Of a stretch of 64,000 nucleotides of DNA, positions 20,235 through 31,859 are shown one piece after another. Each line of letters opens with the position of its first letter. Position 1 is the stretch's first letter. The stretch comes from Zygnema cylindricum (taxonomy: Eukaryota > Streptophyta > Zygnematophyceae > Zygnematales > Zygnemataceae): contig JBBHKE010000417.1 of assembly GCA_037447655.1 (NCBI GenBank), positions 1 to 64,000 on the forward strand. The letters are read 5' to 3'. The notes beneath the pieces were generated by a model. That model made no database searches. It was not told the DNA's origin and saw only the letters and a list, made by a program, of their open reading frames with translations. Both the position numbers and the translations under genes were made by a program.

Positions 20235-21711
20235 TAGCCGCAAAAATAAAATCAGCTCGTTGTCACGTCCACCGTGGACGTGACGACGTGTCATTTTAGT
20301 TTCATCGATATTTATACGCGGGTAGTCGGGTACGCATTTTTATTTTGTACGAAGTTTATTTGCTTTCGTGCGAGTTTACACATGTTGTATGTCGTCCTTT
20401 AATATGTGTCCAAGTTCAATGTAACGGTTCTCGAGTTGATTTCATTNNNNNNNNNNGCTTAGGCAAGGCCTAGGCAGCGCCCGCCAGCCAATTGCCAGCC
20501 AGTGCCAAAGCCAACTGGCAAACGCTGGAGTATCCTTGTCTCCTCTTTTGAAAGGTCGTTTTCCTCTTAGCAAAAGAAAGGCACGCTCTCAGGAATTTTT
20601 ATAAGCGTGCGTTATTAAATAGCGTGCAAAACTTGTACAGGGACATGCTTGACATGACATGATAAGTTTTCAATGTCTTTTCCTAACAGATGTCGTCTTA
20701 AATGAACACTTAAAGACGTCGGTACCACGGGCCTTCAGGGCCTGGAAGAAGAGGTGGGCTTGAAAGAGTTTAAAGAGACGTCTTCAAAGCCGAGATACAA
20801 AAAAAAATGAAACAACTTCCTTGGCGACTTACCGCACGTGTCTCATAGAGCCGAAACTTCTGCAGAGAAATTTGAGAAAGTTCGGGTGGAGAAGAAGGTC
20901 CGGGACTTCCGGGCACCATGGCTGCAGAAATTCACAAGTAAATTCTGCTGTAGACAATCCTTTTCTGTAACTTTTGAATAGTACAGTACAGTTCGTACAG
21001 GGACATGTTCAAAACGTGCGATAAATTATTGCGTGCGAATATTTTTAAGGACTCTCGCACGGAAAGAAAACGATTCTCCTTTTGCTGGAAAGTTTTCTCC
21101 TCTGTTCCTATGAGGTCGCAAACGGTCAACCGAAACCGTGACCGACCGTTAACCGACCGCCCGCGACGGATCCGGAACGGATTCGGTTGCCAAATTTGGG
21201 GGGCCGGGCGGATTCGGACAGTTGATTCACAGAAAAAAATTAAAAAATCGGTTACTATCGGGTAAGCAAAAAACGAAAAAAAATGAAAATCTTGTACTGT
21301 CCATACAATCCAACATTATTGTACTTTGTACTTTTGTTATCGTAGAAGGTGTACGGGAGATGTACCACTAAGTTTGTAGTTATTCGGGTACGGGCGGGTC
21401 CGGTTAGTCACGAGAAATCGAATTTCGGTTAAACTTGTATTTTCGTAAACGTGTTTCGGTTAACGGTTAACAATTTAGGACCGTGACACAACCCGGTCAG
21501 GCGTCAGGTACTCAGATTTTGAAAAAAAAAAACGGTTGGTTTCGGTTATCTCAAATTTTGACTTTTGCGACCTCTGATTCTTATCATGACTCCTGAACAA
21601 AGCATCCCAAAAATATAATTACATATCGCACGAGAATCTCATGACAGAATCGCAATGCGATCATAATCAATATGCAACACTGATTCGATACGTTATGCAA
21701 CACTAAAGAGC
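20235..21711. other. Intergenic, with assembly gap
   Basis: No gene recognised. TACAGGGACATG occurs at about 20638 and 20998 in similar surroundings, so a small duplicated piece may be present. The run of N is listed separately. Confidence 0.5.
20447..20456. other. Assembly gap (10 N)
   Basis: Ten unknown bases. The true distance across the gap may differ, so continuity between 20446 and 20457 is not certain. Confidence 0.95.
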
Positions 21712-21903
21712 ATCGTGAATCGCTCTAATAGTGTTAATGTTTTTCGCCACCTATAACATATTTTCTCTTTACACACATATCGGATTTTAGATCTGACGGT
21801 TGAGATTGAAATGTAAGAGTTCTAGCTTCCGATTGGTTGTCTCAAACTTAAAATTAAACAGAGTGTGTACAGGGAAAAGATGATCTTAAGCGGCGAAAAA
21901 AAT
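21712..21903. mobile_element. MITE-like inverted-repeat element, copy 2
   Basis: Nested inverted repeats: TTTTTCGCC (21740-21748) with GGCGAAAAA (21892-21900), and TTCTCTTTACACAC (21763-21776) with GTGTGTACAGGGAA (21863-21876). The core matches 580-690 in inverted orientation. The left end reads CATCGTGAATCG, close to the ends of the elements at 542 and 21948. Non-coding. Confidence 0.6.
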
Positions 21904-22730
21904 AGGGAATTGGTAATCGCAGAGACAATTTTTGCTGCGGGCAGGTACACCGTGAATCGTAATTAGACCATAGAAATTATTAGTGTTAATAATTAATTAG
22001 TGTCATTAATGCTAATTTGTGTATCAATCCCATTTTCAAAAAAACGTTTAATTGTAATTTCTTCATAACGTTGATTTATGTACACCGGATTTGTCGTCAT
22101 ATATACAATAAAATAAGTAGAAGTACAAAATTTGACTATCCGTACCACGTCGCATCCTTTTATTGTAATTCATCCATAATTTTAATTTGGGTTCGCGAAC
22201 GCGTTTGTCGCAAACTCGACTCCACGTTTATTCTAAGCGCAGTTCTGTATGCAATCGACATAAGTTAACTACAATTTCTGTATATTTTCGATAACGAAGT
22301 ATGGTGTTGTACAAACAAACTCATTCCGTACACTCTGGTACTCATGATCTGAAGCGGAATTAAAGTCATGAAAAAATTAGATTCATTCACTTATTCCGGG
22401 TATTAGTGTCAAATTTTGGGGTGTCGATATAGAGTGCATAAGGAAAATGACGATTCAAGGTGTAATAATCAAAAATTGTACATTTGAATTATAGTATAGT
22501 ACAAGTTATGTACCTTTGAGTTCAAATTTGACGGTCAATCCGTCAAACAACTTTGACTCGCGAAATATTGTAACGATTTTCAAAAAAGTGTCCCGCTTTG
22601 CGAACGTCGACCGTCATAAAAAAAAAACAATTCAAATGGCCAACGCAGGTTTACAGTAACAAGACTATAGAAACCACATGTAAAAAAAATGGTTGCGCAC
22701 ATGTAGTTTCTCATTTCACGTGAGCTCCAC
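21904..22730 (+). repeat. Dispersed repeat, copy 2 (interrupted)
   Basis: Left part 21904-21947 (GGGAATTGGTAATCGCAGAG) and right part 22463-22730 match 19934-20234. The middle is a separate inverted-repeat element (21948-22462). Confidence 0.65.
21948..22462. mobile_element. Non-autonomous DNA transposon with TA target duplication
   Basis: Left end CACCGTGAATCGTAATT and the complement of the right end CACCTTGAATCGTCATT form a ~17-bp terminal inverted repeat. A TA stands on each side (21946-21947 and 22463-22464). The element lies exactly inside the dispersed repeat, which confirms its limits. 515 bp, no transposase frame. TA duplication suggests a Tc1/mariner-like mover. Confidence 0.7.
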
Positions 22731-23431
22731 ATTGATAGCATATATATTGAAAAATAAGCTTTAGTAGTCTTAGAAATTTGAGTCTAGGACTTATAATAAT
22801 TTTGGAATACCAACTGTTCCATATTGACCAAATTTAGTGTATATTTTTTGTAGTATCTACACAAATAGTTATCTTTGAGTAAATTAGTGTGTAGGGCCAC
22901 CAATGAATGTGGACGTGACAAGAATCACCCGGATTTTTAGGGTATAGATATTGTTAGTGGACAATTCTGGTTCAAACACATAGATTTTTGACAGTAGGCT
23001 GTTTGGTGAACCTTGTAGATACGTTTTAGATGTTTTTTAGATCTTTTGAGTATTTGGTTCAATTAGGATTGATCAGTTTGACATAGAATGTACATTTTAC
23101 ACATAGTTTAAAGAAATGAGAGCACTAAGTGCAGTTTAAGGTGTTTTGTGCTCTATTCTCTTTGATTCGCTTGTAATACATGTTTATTTGTTTGAAACAC
23201 CTCTTTCATTTGTAGTTACATATCTTATAGTATTGAACTAGTCTGATAGGTATTCCTCTTTGGGTTTGCTTCCGCTAACATGTCTGATAATGGCCCAGCT
23301 CCTGTTGCAAGTGCTCCTATTAGCCCTAGTGCTCCACCTGCTCCTCCAGGGACGAATATCCCAGATAGTGCAAGTGTGACTCCTAGTGGGAGTGGATCAC
23401 AACCGAGTCTAAATGCCCATGACCTTCAACA
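22731..23431 (+). other. Probable right part of the CopE 5' LTR
   Basis: No gene before 23280. By analogy with the other copia elements the LTR should end at ...CTTCAACA (23431), right before the primer site. No second LTR copy was found in the window, so its left end is unknown. Confidence 0.4.
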
Positions 23432-23878
23432 GGTTATGGGCCCACCGCCCATATTGCCTATCTTTGATGGATCGGACTACTTGTATTGGGAAGATATGTT
23501 GAGCTCCGATTTTGAAGAGAGGGACTTTTCATCTATTGTGGATGGGACTGTTGATGAGACTGCACCAGATTGGAGAAGAAGAATCTTCACTGCCTCAATG
23601 TCTTGAAACAGTCTATGACAAAGGAGTTGGTAATGTCTTACCTTGATATGAAAAAGGCTTGTCAAATCTGGTTTAGTGTACATGCTATGTATGTTCAGCT
23701 TGATGTCACTGTTCAGATTAATATAGCAATAGAAATTTTTGAATTTAAGTATTATGGAGGTAGTATGTCAGATTATTGTCATGCTATGAAAAGTGTTGTT
23801 TTTGGAAGATTCAGTTTCGCATATGCGTGCGTGTATTTGCTTGCTTACGTAATTACCGGAGTTAATGTGGAGGTTTGA
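23280..23878 (+). pseudogene. gag: CopE gag fragment
   Basis: Starts MSDNGPAPVASAP with a Pro/Ser/Gly-rich leader longer than in the other families, then LQQVMGPPPILPIFDGSDY, the conserved copia Gag entry. A stop near 23605 and a frame change follow; the second frame has EFKYYGGSMSDYC, the usual Gag block. Homology fades near 23800, so only the N-terminal half of Gag remains. The leader would be encoded inside the LTR. Confidence 0.65.
23432..23446 (+). promoter_or_regulatory. CopE primer-binding site (half-tRNA type)
   Basis: GGTTATGGGCCCACC, identical to the CopA1 site and again read as gag codons. Confidence 0.65.
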
Positions 23879-25255
23879 ACGGATTTGCGGATTGGGGGTT
23901 TATTGCACGAGTAAATTAATTAACTAATTGAGTGGAGCGAAATGCGCTGAACAATGGACGGCGGATCGCGAAGCGATCCGATTTGAAATATTCGAAGTGT
24001 TTGAAAAAGTACGGCCGCCATACGAAACATAATGCGACAGACCGCATTTATTAAATGTGACGCCGCCGGTACGGAGCGTCGTATTTGACACGTGAGATGT
24101 ACGGCAAAGTACGTAGTAACGGTACGGACTAATTTGGATAGCTTGACGAGGTTTCGACAAGTGGATTTTTCTTATGACCACGCGGCGCGACACCAAGGGT
24201 GCCGATTAAGAGTGACGGACGGCGGATATAGTCCGCCGAGATTTTCTATGCAGTGGTGACACGAAATCGCGTCAATCACACGATATTTATTTTTGGACGT
24301 TCCGGATTGCTTGCCAAGTGATTCGTGGTACACGTGGAAGGCGGATGGCGTCCGCCGATATTTCCAAGGGACCACATTGTTTTTTATGACGCATTATCTA
24401 GTGGACCGTACATATGCGATGTCGGTTCACTACGTGGACTTATCGACAAATGACTAAGCAAGTTGTCGCTTATGACGCGTATTTTGCGGACGCGTCCGTG
24501 TAAATATTTGATACAACATTGTTTTGTCTTATGTGTATTATTAATTAGTATTGATTATGACATTTGTTATTTAAGTGATCAATTAGGGTTTTCGACAGTT
24601 TAATTTGTGTGTCTTTATTTGTCGTTTATGCAGACAAGTGTACGCTTACGATTGCTAGGCTTTCAGGTGTACGATTAAGATTAATTTATTCTTAGTGATG
24701 GTATATTATGGTTAAATAGGACTAAATGACAGTTATGTAATGTATGTTAGTTATTTTGACACTTAGTGATTTGTTAACAGCTCACAAGTGTATATATAGA
24801 TTTGAGCTTCATTAGGAAAATGATCAATGCTGGTTAGTAAAGTGGGGACCAAAGATGTAGTGTTTTAGGGTTGTCGATTAGGTCATGCACTTTGAATGAT
24901 ATAATGAGTAATATGTTTATTGATATACTTTTCTTTATTATATGTTTATGTGAGATTGCACTCTTTTGTTATTATTTATTTATGTTATTTTATATATGTT
25001 TGATATGCATTGTTTATGCATTTGTCCTAGGGTTTGTTTATGTCGATTATTCCATCAAACCTTAGATATTATCCTAAGGTTTGTCTATCTTGATTATTCA
25101 ATCAAACCATAGTTGTTGTCCTAAGGTTTGTCTATGTTGATTATTCCATCAAACTTTAGTTGTTGTCCTAAGGTTTGTCTATGTTGATTATTCTATCAAA
25201 CCTTAGTTGATGTATGGTAAGTGGAGGATGCATTTCAAATGATTCTTCATTAGCC
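23879..25255. other. Unresolved; possibly a diverged copia LTR
   Basis: No coding region. It has short imperfect palindromes (GGCGGA...TCCGCC around 24220-24360) and a word (AAATGACTAAGCAAG near 24448) that resembles the CopB-type LTRs (TGACTAAGCAACA near 27691). It may be an old LTR, but no ends or target duplication were found. Confidence 0.3.
25026..25213. repeat. 47-bp tandem repeat with hairpin units
   Basis: Four units start with CCTA(A/G)GG at 25026, 25073, 25120 and 25167, exactly 47 bp apart. Within each, CTAAGGTTTG is followed about 20 bases later by CAAACCTTAG, so every unit can form a 10-bp stem. Confidence 0.8.
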
Positions 25256-25917
25256 TAGCTTGGCTTAGCTTTTTGCATGATAGTTTGGGTGGCTTCTGCG
25301 GTCTATTTTAGACCAAAGAACAACAAAAAAATCATGTTAAAGCTAGTTGGTCAATTGAATTAGCATATAATCTTATATTGGAAGAAGTGTCTAATACTAA
25401 AATCCTTGAAAGAGAAGGACAAGTAGAAGCTTTTGCCACAGACTTTGACAAATTAGATCATCGTAATGAGAACTTGAATCCGTTTAACCAAAATCAAAAT
25501 AAGTTTAATTAGTATAGTGAGAGGTCAAAAAGGACTTCTTCTACTACTTGTTTTTATTGCTCTGAAAAGGGACATGGATACAGGTCCTGCCTTAAGCTAT
25601 AAAAGACAAATGAGACAAGTTTATACAGGCCAGGTTGGCAACAAAACGAATACTACAGAGGCTTTTCTAAGAATCCTACCCGTGGAAATGCTCTCTTTTC
25701 ACCTTCTGCAACTGATGCAGATGAGTCTTAGAGCTTCACTAAGCAAGAGGAGGCGGAGTTATTTGTTATGGCAACAGCCATGGAGGGTCCAAAGGATGCA
25801 GGATACATTATCGACATGTGACCATCGTCCCACATGTGGTGGAACAAGGAGGCTTTTACAAATTTGCAGCAAACATCTCCAAAGAGTATCTACTATGCTT
25901 CTGGCATGAGTGTTCAA
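25256..25917 (+). pseudogene. gag-pol: CopB Gag C-terminus and start of protease
   Basis: Gag helices (LAYNLILEEVSNTKILERE) lead to a zinc knuckle CX2CX4HX4C (CFYCSEKGHGYRSC, from 25549). Past frame breaks comes the protease entry (GYIIDM then a stop; SSHMW), where other copies have the WIMDSGA motif. The piece ends at YYASGMSVQ, where a solo LTR is inserted, and continues at 27059. Confidence 0.7.
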
Positions 25918-27058
25918 TGAAACTCTGTGTGCTCCATTGCCCACAAAAATCGCAAATCGAAAATAAGCTAATATAGATAGTGTCGTCTCCAATTTGATAT
26001 AAACCCAAATCACTGACCCCTTGACAATCAAAAACCCATTATAGCTTCACCCCTGTGAAATAAGACTTTCTGTGTGCTCAGTTCCACCACAGAATGCAAA
26101 GTTAGAATATAAGTTTTGGACACATTCACCCACTATGACCGACTACACCCCTGTGTAGCCTGGACTCCTTTGAGTCCACAGCAAAAAGAATCACTGAAAA
26201 TGGTCAAGTAAATTGATTGATATTAAATGACAAAGTTTGCCGATTTATATAGATGCTATCTTAGAGAGAGGTGGCTACCTACTAAAATTATTATAAGTCC
26301 TAAATCCCTCCCTAAACCCCATAGTACTGAGGTACGGACCAATCATATGACTGTACCGTATAGAAAGTACAAGTATCGGAGTACTTTTTGTACGGTATTT
26401 GTATTATATGGCCAAAACAGTGACATTTGTCACATCTGAATTTGTTATCATGCAATTCGAAGATTCCGTGAACAAGTAAGATGTTGCCACGTGTCATCCG
26501 AATTGGCGGCATCCAAAAACCGCCGAAAATTGCCAATCCGTACAGCCGGCTATCCGGTGAACCGTTGGATCATATTTCACACTTTTAATTTCGTTTGTTG
26601 AAACAAATGTCTTCGATATTTATTTCGTGCGCCCCGTATTAATTTAGTGCGTTACCATTCCATGTACCTTTCGTTTGGTTTCCATTTTAAATGTATGTCC
26701 CGACGCATAAACACTTTATGTATTATTCAAACCATATAGATGTACCGATCACCTCTACATCTAATGGTTAATGTTGGGGGGCATAATTATACGGTCTTCG
26801 GCTGGAGGTACCACGATCAATACATGTGCCTTCCGGCCACTTTTTGTTAAAGCCTAGACATACTTCCCCTCAGCTTGTCTCCTTGACTATTTAGGCAGCT
26901 CCCCTCCTACCTGTCTCTTTTGTAATTTAGGCAACCAAAGCTATCTTTGTCTTCCAGTGACTACGACAAGTATGGATGACAAGTATGGATGACTTAGACA
27001 GACCATCTGAAAAAACAATAAAATAAATCCAGACCTAAAAAATATTCAAATTTTAACA
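25918..27058 (-). mobile_element. Solo LTR, minus strand, related to the array LTRs
   Basis: 1141 bp. In + orientation it starts TGAAACTCTG and ends TTTTAACA. The 5-bp duplication TTCAA lies at 25913-25917 and 27059-27063. It shares with the array LTRs the TGACCCCTTGACA block, GCCACGTGTCAT and the GTAC hairpin, but is clearly older. A weak tRNA-like trace lies near 26755-26845. Confidence 0.85.
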
Positions 27059-27334
27059 TTCAAACTTCAGCTCTAGGTGATGTATCTTTGATGGTAGATG
27101 TGGGTCGAAAATTTGTAGTGAGAACTCTTCACAATGTTTTGTATGTTCTGGAGTTTAAGAAGAATATTTTTTCTACATTTTTAGTGGAGAGCAAAGGCTT
27201 TGAAGTTGTTCTGAAAGGAGGTAGACAGGTTGTTAGTAAGAAAGGGAAAGGGGCACTAATTTGAACTACGGGTGCTAGCAAAATGTACCGGACAAACTTG
27301 GCTGAATATAAAGAAAATGATGTTCTCTACTCCA
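27059..27334 (+). pseudogene. pol: CopB protease, central part
   Basis: Continues from 25917: DVSLMVDVGRKF, VLYVLEFKKNIFSTFLVESK and VVLKGGRQVVSKKG, the copia protease-to-pre-integrase stretch seen in CopC and CopD. It ends at ENDVLYS, where another solo LTR interrupts. Confidence 0.75.
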
Positions 27335-28258
27335 TGTTGGATTTAAAGCTTTATCCTTAGTAGACAGGGCTATGAAGAGAGATATAGGAGTTAGAATATT
27401 TTTGGTCTAAGTCAATTGTAATACTTACCTTTAATAGTGTTACAATTGCAAAAGGAAAAATAGAGTGTACTGTACCTCTACAAGAACATGCCTCGCCATG
27501 AGAAGATTGTACAAGTATCTCCGAAAGGTGCCCACACTAACTTACACATGTCGACTATCGAACAAGCGGACACTTTGAATTGGACGGACCGAGCCGAAAG
27601 CAAATATTTGGGAAATATCTTTTTACAGAAAATGAATGAATGGCTGATACGAATTCAGTCAACGGACGAGATTCGAGTGGGGACCACAAGTGACTAAGCA
27701 ACATAAACATTAGTTTTACGGATTCTATTTTTTAAATATCTGGAACACATACAGTTGTAGTTTAGCGCATCATCAAATAGTATTTCACTATTTAGATTAC
27801 GGCTAGCATCAAATAGGGTATTGGAGGTACCTTGATTACATTGACGTACATTTTCAGTACCCTAACGTATTTTAGTTCAATACTACAGTGCCAAGTGTTC
27901 TCATATGATTTGTTATTTAGCTGTAGACACATTTTCATTGTATAAAGTTTAAGACTTAGCCAATTTTGTATTAAACCAGTTTCGCGATTATAATACTCTA
28001 AATGGCCCTTTTTCGGAAACTTATTGGAGTCATATCTTATGGTTTACTAGTTCAATTATGCTGCAATTTTGGGAATTGACCGTATGTATGATGGTTTAAG
28101 TGAATGCTAAATTTGGTGTAATTTGGACTTCTAAGTTAGAGATTTTAGTGAGTGAAAACTAGTGTTTAATACGATTTTTATTGAGCTTGTGTTTTAGTCA
28201 TGTCTATTTATACAACTATTGTTGCAACTCCACTTGTATTGGTATTCATAGAACAACA
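27335..28258 (+). mobile_element. Solo LTR of the CopB/CopC family
   Basis: 924 bp from TGTTGGATTT to GAACAACA, with target duplication CTCCA (27330-27334 and 28259-28263). It resembles 57024-58012. Near its right end (from 28200) it carries the ATG and first gag codons (MSIYTTIVATP), as family LTRs do. That open frame runs by chance into CopB coding DNA and looks like a gene, but is not one. Confidence 0.85.
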
Positions 28259-29170
28259 CTCCAGTGTCCAATCTGAAAATGAGTTGTGGCATAAAAGATT
28301 CGGTTATATGAATTATGAAAGTCTAAAGAAAATAGTGAATTCGGGAAAGGTTAATGGAGTTTCACTCGCTTCTCATCCTATAAAATCCTCCGATGGTTGT
28401 TCCCTTGGCAAGATCCACTGATTGCCATTTCCATAGGAAACATACCACAGATTGGAGAAAGTTCAGCAGCTAATACATTCTAATGTTCTTTGTCTTTCAC
28501 AAGTGGCTTCGCCTCGAGGCGTCCACTCTATGGTAACCTTCACAGATGACTACTCGAGGTACATTAAAGTTTACTTTATGCAACATAAAATTGAAGTATT
28601 TACTCACTTTAAACACTACAAAGCATGGGCGGAGAAGCTTCTTGGGATTTCAATCTTGGCGCCGAGATCAGACAATGGGGGAGAATCCACATCAAAGGAA
28701 TTCGAAGAGTTTCTTCTTTAGGAAAGTATTAGTTACAATCTTACAGTTATTTAAACACCAGAACAAAATGGTGTTTCTCAGAGAAAAAATAGGAGAGTGA
28801 CAGAGAGTGCTCGGTCTATTCTTGCACATAAAGTGCTAAATTTGAAATTTTGGGCTGAAGCACTTAACTGTGTTGTTTATATTAAAAACAGAACTGCTTC
28901 TAGATCTTTTAGCACTACACCTTATGAGTTTTGGACAGTAGGAAAACCTGATGTTAGTCACTTCAAGTTCTTTGGCAACAAGTGTTTTATTATAGATACT
29001 TCACAGGATAGATGGAAAATGGAGGCTAAGGGCTTACCGAGGATTTTCATGGGGTTTGATGATAATGCAAAAGGGTATAGAGTTTTTGTCTTTGAAAAAC
29101 AAAAATTAATTATCTTTACTTATATCTAGATTAAAGATGATCATGATTTGGTTGACTAATTTAAAATGCC
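28259..29170 (+). pseudogene. pol: CopB pre-integrase region and integrase
   Basis: NELWHKRFGYMNYESLKK is the pre-integrase motif. The core shows FTDDYSRYIKVYFM, the catalytic Asp in RSDNGGES and a damaged glutamate region (PEQNGV). C-terminal landmarks are SARSILAHKVLNLKFWAEA, TTPYEFWTVGKPDVSHF and GFDDNAKGYRVFVFEK. Stops and frame changes occur at 28420, 28720 and 29128. Confidence 0.8.
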
Positions 29171-30229
29171 AGATCAACCAACAACAGAAAAAACACAAAT
29201 ATGTTAATTTTCGCCATACACAGCGAGTTTACTTTCCACTAGCAAGTGGGACATCTCTTCCTTTAGTTCCTTTGCTGCCTTAACAGGATGTTTCACCACA
29301 AGTTCCAATTCAGGCAGAAGGAGATGTTACACAATCAATACCAGCTCAAGTATCGGTTCAAAAAAAATACAAAAATCAAAGGCTGTCGACAATTTTAGCC
29401 TCAGAATATCCGCGGAGAAGGAGATCTAGCAGCAATCTGCAAAGAAGCTATCACTTTTCTTTTTATGCACCTATTGTGGATCCTCTAACAATTCAGGAGG
29501 CTTTTTCATCACGTGAGAGAAATCAGTGGATCGAGGAGGCAAACATTGAAATGAAGTCTATTATGGAGGCACAGACATGTGAGCTGGTGGATCTTTATCA
29601 GGGTAGAAAGCCATCGGCAGCAAATGGGTATTCAAGGTTAAGCTGAACTTAGACAACACCATTCAAAGGTATAACGCTAGACAAGTAGCCAAGGGGTATA
29701 ATCGAAAAAAATGTATTGATTTTGAAGAAACCTTCTCTCTTGTAGTTTGATTTCCTAATGTCATAATTATGCTAAGTCTAGCGGCTATAGAAATATGGAA
29801 ATATATCAAATGGATGTTTAAATTGCTTTCTTGCATGGAGAGTTAAAAGAGACCATAAGGCCAGACAAGTGGCCAAGGGGTATAATAAAAAAGAAGGTAT
29901 TCTTTTTGAAGTAACCTTCTCACCAGTTGTTAGATTTCTTACTATCGGTATTTTGCTAAGTCTAGCGGCTATAGAGAATATGGAAATATAGCAAATGGAT
30001 GTAAAAACTGCTTTCTTTTATGGAAAGTTAGTAGAGACCATCGCCATGAAACAACCTGATATGTATGTAGAAAAAGGAAAAGAGGAATTAGTATGTAAAC
30101 CAATGAAATCCTTGTATGGGCTGAAACAAGCCCCGAGACAATAGAACTTGAAGTTAGATGTGTTTTTGAAAGGGCTAAGTTTTAAGAGAATTAGCTCAGA
30201 TCATTCTGTATATGTTCTACAATGAGAGG
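29171..30229 (+). pseudogene. pol: CopB RT, N-terminal part
   Basis: Islands of copia RT in several frames: ERNQWIEEANIEMKSIMEAQ, a run beginning at KLNLDNTI, then [30 protein letters not shown] and RISSDHSVYVLQ. The last lies at the CopC insertion point (30229) and RT resumes at 55988. It is badly decayed and contains a 184-bp duplication. Confidence 0.75.
29679..30046 (+). repeat. 184-bp tandem duplication in CopB RT
   Basis: The block from AGACAAGT at 29679 is repeated from 29863, with several substitutions. It repeats RT sequence, so it arose after coding constraint was lost. Confidence 0.75.
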
Positions 30230-31322
30230 TGTTGTTCTACAACTGCAGTTGCAAGCGGAGAAGCAGCAGTAGTAGTGGAAGTAGACATTAAAAAACAACA
30301 CAAGCTGTCAAAACACCTACTCAACAACCAACTTTGATCCAACAAAAAAATTGACTCAATAAGCCAATATTCCTCAAATAGGTCACAGTAATACAAAACA
30401 CATTAATTTGACAATTCCCAAAATTGCAACCTAAATAAATTAGTTAAGTATAACATATGATGTCTCGAGGTTTCACAAAAACTGCCCTTATAAAATCATA
30501 TTCCCAAAACAGAATGATTCAAAATTGTCTAAGTCCTAAACTATATACTCACAGTATCTATTGGTCACACTAATACAGGTGACTGTACAACGATACTTTC
30601 CTGACTAAGGACAAAGTATCTAGCCCATACTTTACTATACCGTGAGTACCTCCAAAACCTTAATTATTATTTTCCAAAAATCTAATTAATGAAACACTAA
30701 TTTTTATTACACTAAACTACAAAACAATGTTATTCAAATATTTTCAGATGGCGAAACGTACAATAAACGTTCTAGGTGCTTAGTCATGGTGGTCGCTAAA
30801 GTCAGCCAATTGTCGTAGTGTGGTATGAAGCACCTGAGTGTTTCGTCACTTGGGGTCCCACGTGAATCATGCTTCGTCACTTATGGTCCCACGGTAATCA
30901 CGCTTGTGGTCCCAAGTGAATCGCGTCCGTCGACATGACTTGAAATTAATTATCATGAAACATACCGTACCAAACATTTATGAAATATCCACACATTTCC
31001 AATCAATGATCATAGAAATGTCCCGTTGCATACAATTCCAAAATATCCGTATGATTCCAAAAATACCTTACCATATATTTTCAGAAGTATCCAGACCAGA
31101 TTCATTTCGTGTGATCCTGCGATTCCAATTATCTACTACGTGACGCGTGTCCATCACCACTTTGTAAAACCTGCAAAGGTTTAATACACTGTATTGTACT
31201 TTTGCTACTATAATACTAATAAAGGTAAGTATTACATAAAACTACTACAAAAATATTCTAAGTCTTTTTGGTCTCCTCTCACAACCCTATTTACTCAATA
31301 TAAAGATTTTAATTTTCAACAC
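30230..31322 (-). repeat. CopC 3' LTR
   Basis: 1093 bp matching the split 5' LTR. On the - strand it starts TGTTGAAAATT (31322) and ends GTTGTAGAACAACA. The adjacent minus-strand CTAAAGATTTAGGGGAG is the polypurine tract. Confidence 0.85.
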
Positions 31323-31349
31323 TCCCCTAAATCTTTAGACTTAGTTACT

Positions 31350-31830
31350 CACTTAGTCCTATAGCATCTCAGGAAAACTGCAACTTAGGAGCAAGAAGGG
31401 CTTTAGTTAACATGTCAGCCACCATCTTCTCATCTGGTAAATATCACAATTTAATGACTTTTGCAAGTAATTTTTCTTTGACAAAGTGAAGCCTGACATC
31501 CATGTGTTTGCTCTTAAAGTGATGGGTGGGGATAGAGGCAATTGCAATAGATGCTTGGTTGTCATACCAGATAGCTTGAGGACCTGTTTGCATATACCCA
31601 AGTTCTTGTAAAATGGACTTGACCCATAGGGGCTCCTTGAGTGCGGAAGCTGCTGCCATATATTCTGACTCCATTGTGGATTGAGTTTTAACCTTTTGTA
31701 ATTTGCTACTCAAGCAGCAAGTTCCATCTCCAATCTTCAGAACAAAGCCGGTAGTAGATTTCCGGCTTGGCATGTCTCAATAGCTAGCATCGCTCCACCT
31801 TTGTATTTTCACCTCTCCTCCTCCGAATAC
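31350..31830 (-). pseudogene. pol: CopC RNase H
   Basis: The open frame 31444-31773 reads SRKSTTGFVLKIGDGTCC, SKLQKVKTQSTMESEYMAA, WYDNQASIAIA and HHFKSKHMDVRLHFV, the copia RNase H with its Asp and Glu residues visible. The frame change near 31440 leads to the ADMLTKAL-like end. Confidence 0.8.
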
Positions 31831-31859
31831 AATTTAATATTTCGAGAACCTCCAAGATA

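Noticed and set aside
25026-25213. CRISPR array
   Set aside because: The units are contiguous 47-bp repeats without unique spacers, in a eukaryotic retrotransposon context.
28200-28421. A 73-codon gene starting MSIYTT and running into the ELWHKRF motif
   Set aside because: It joins the gag start carried by a solo LTR to CopB sequence across the LTR edge; the CTCCA duplication shows the join is accidental.
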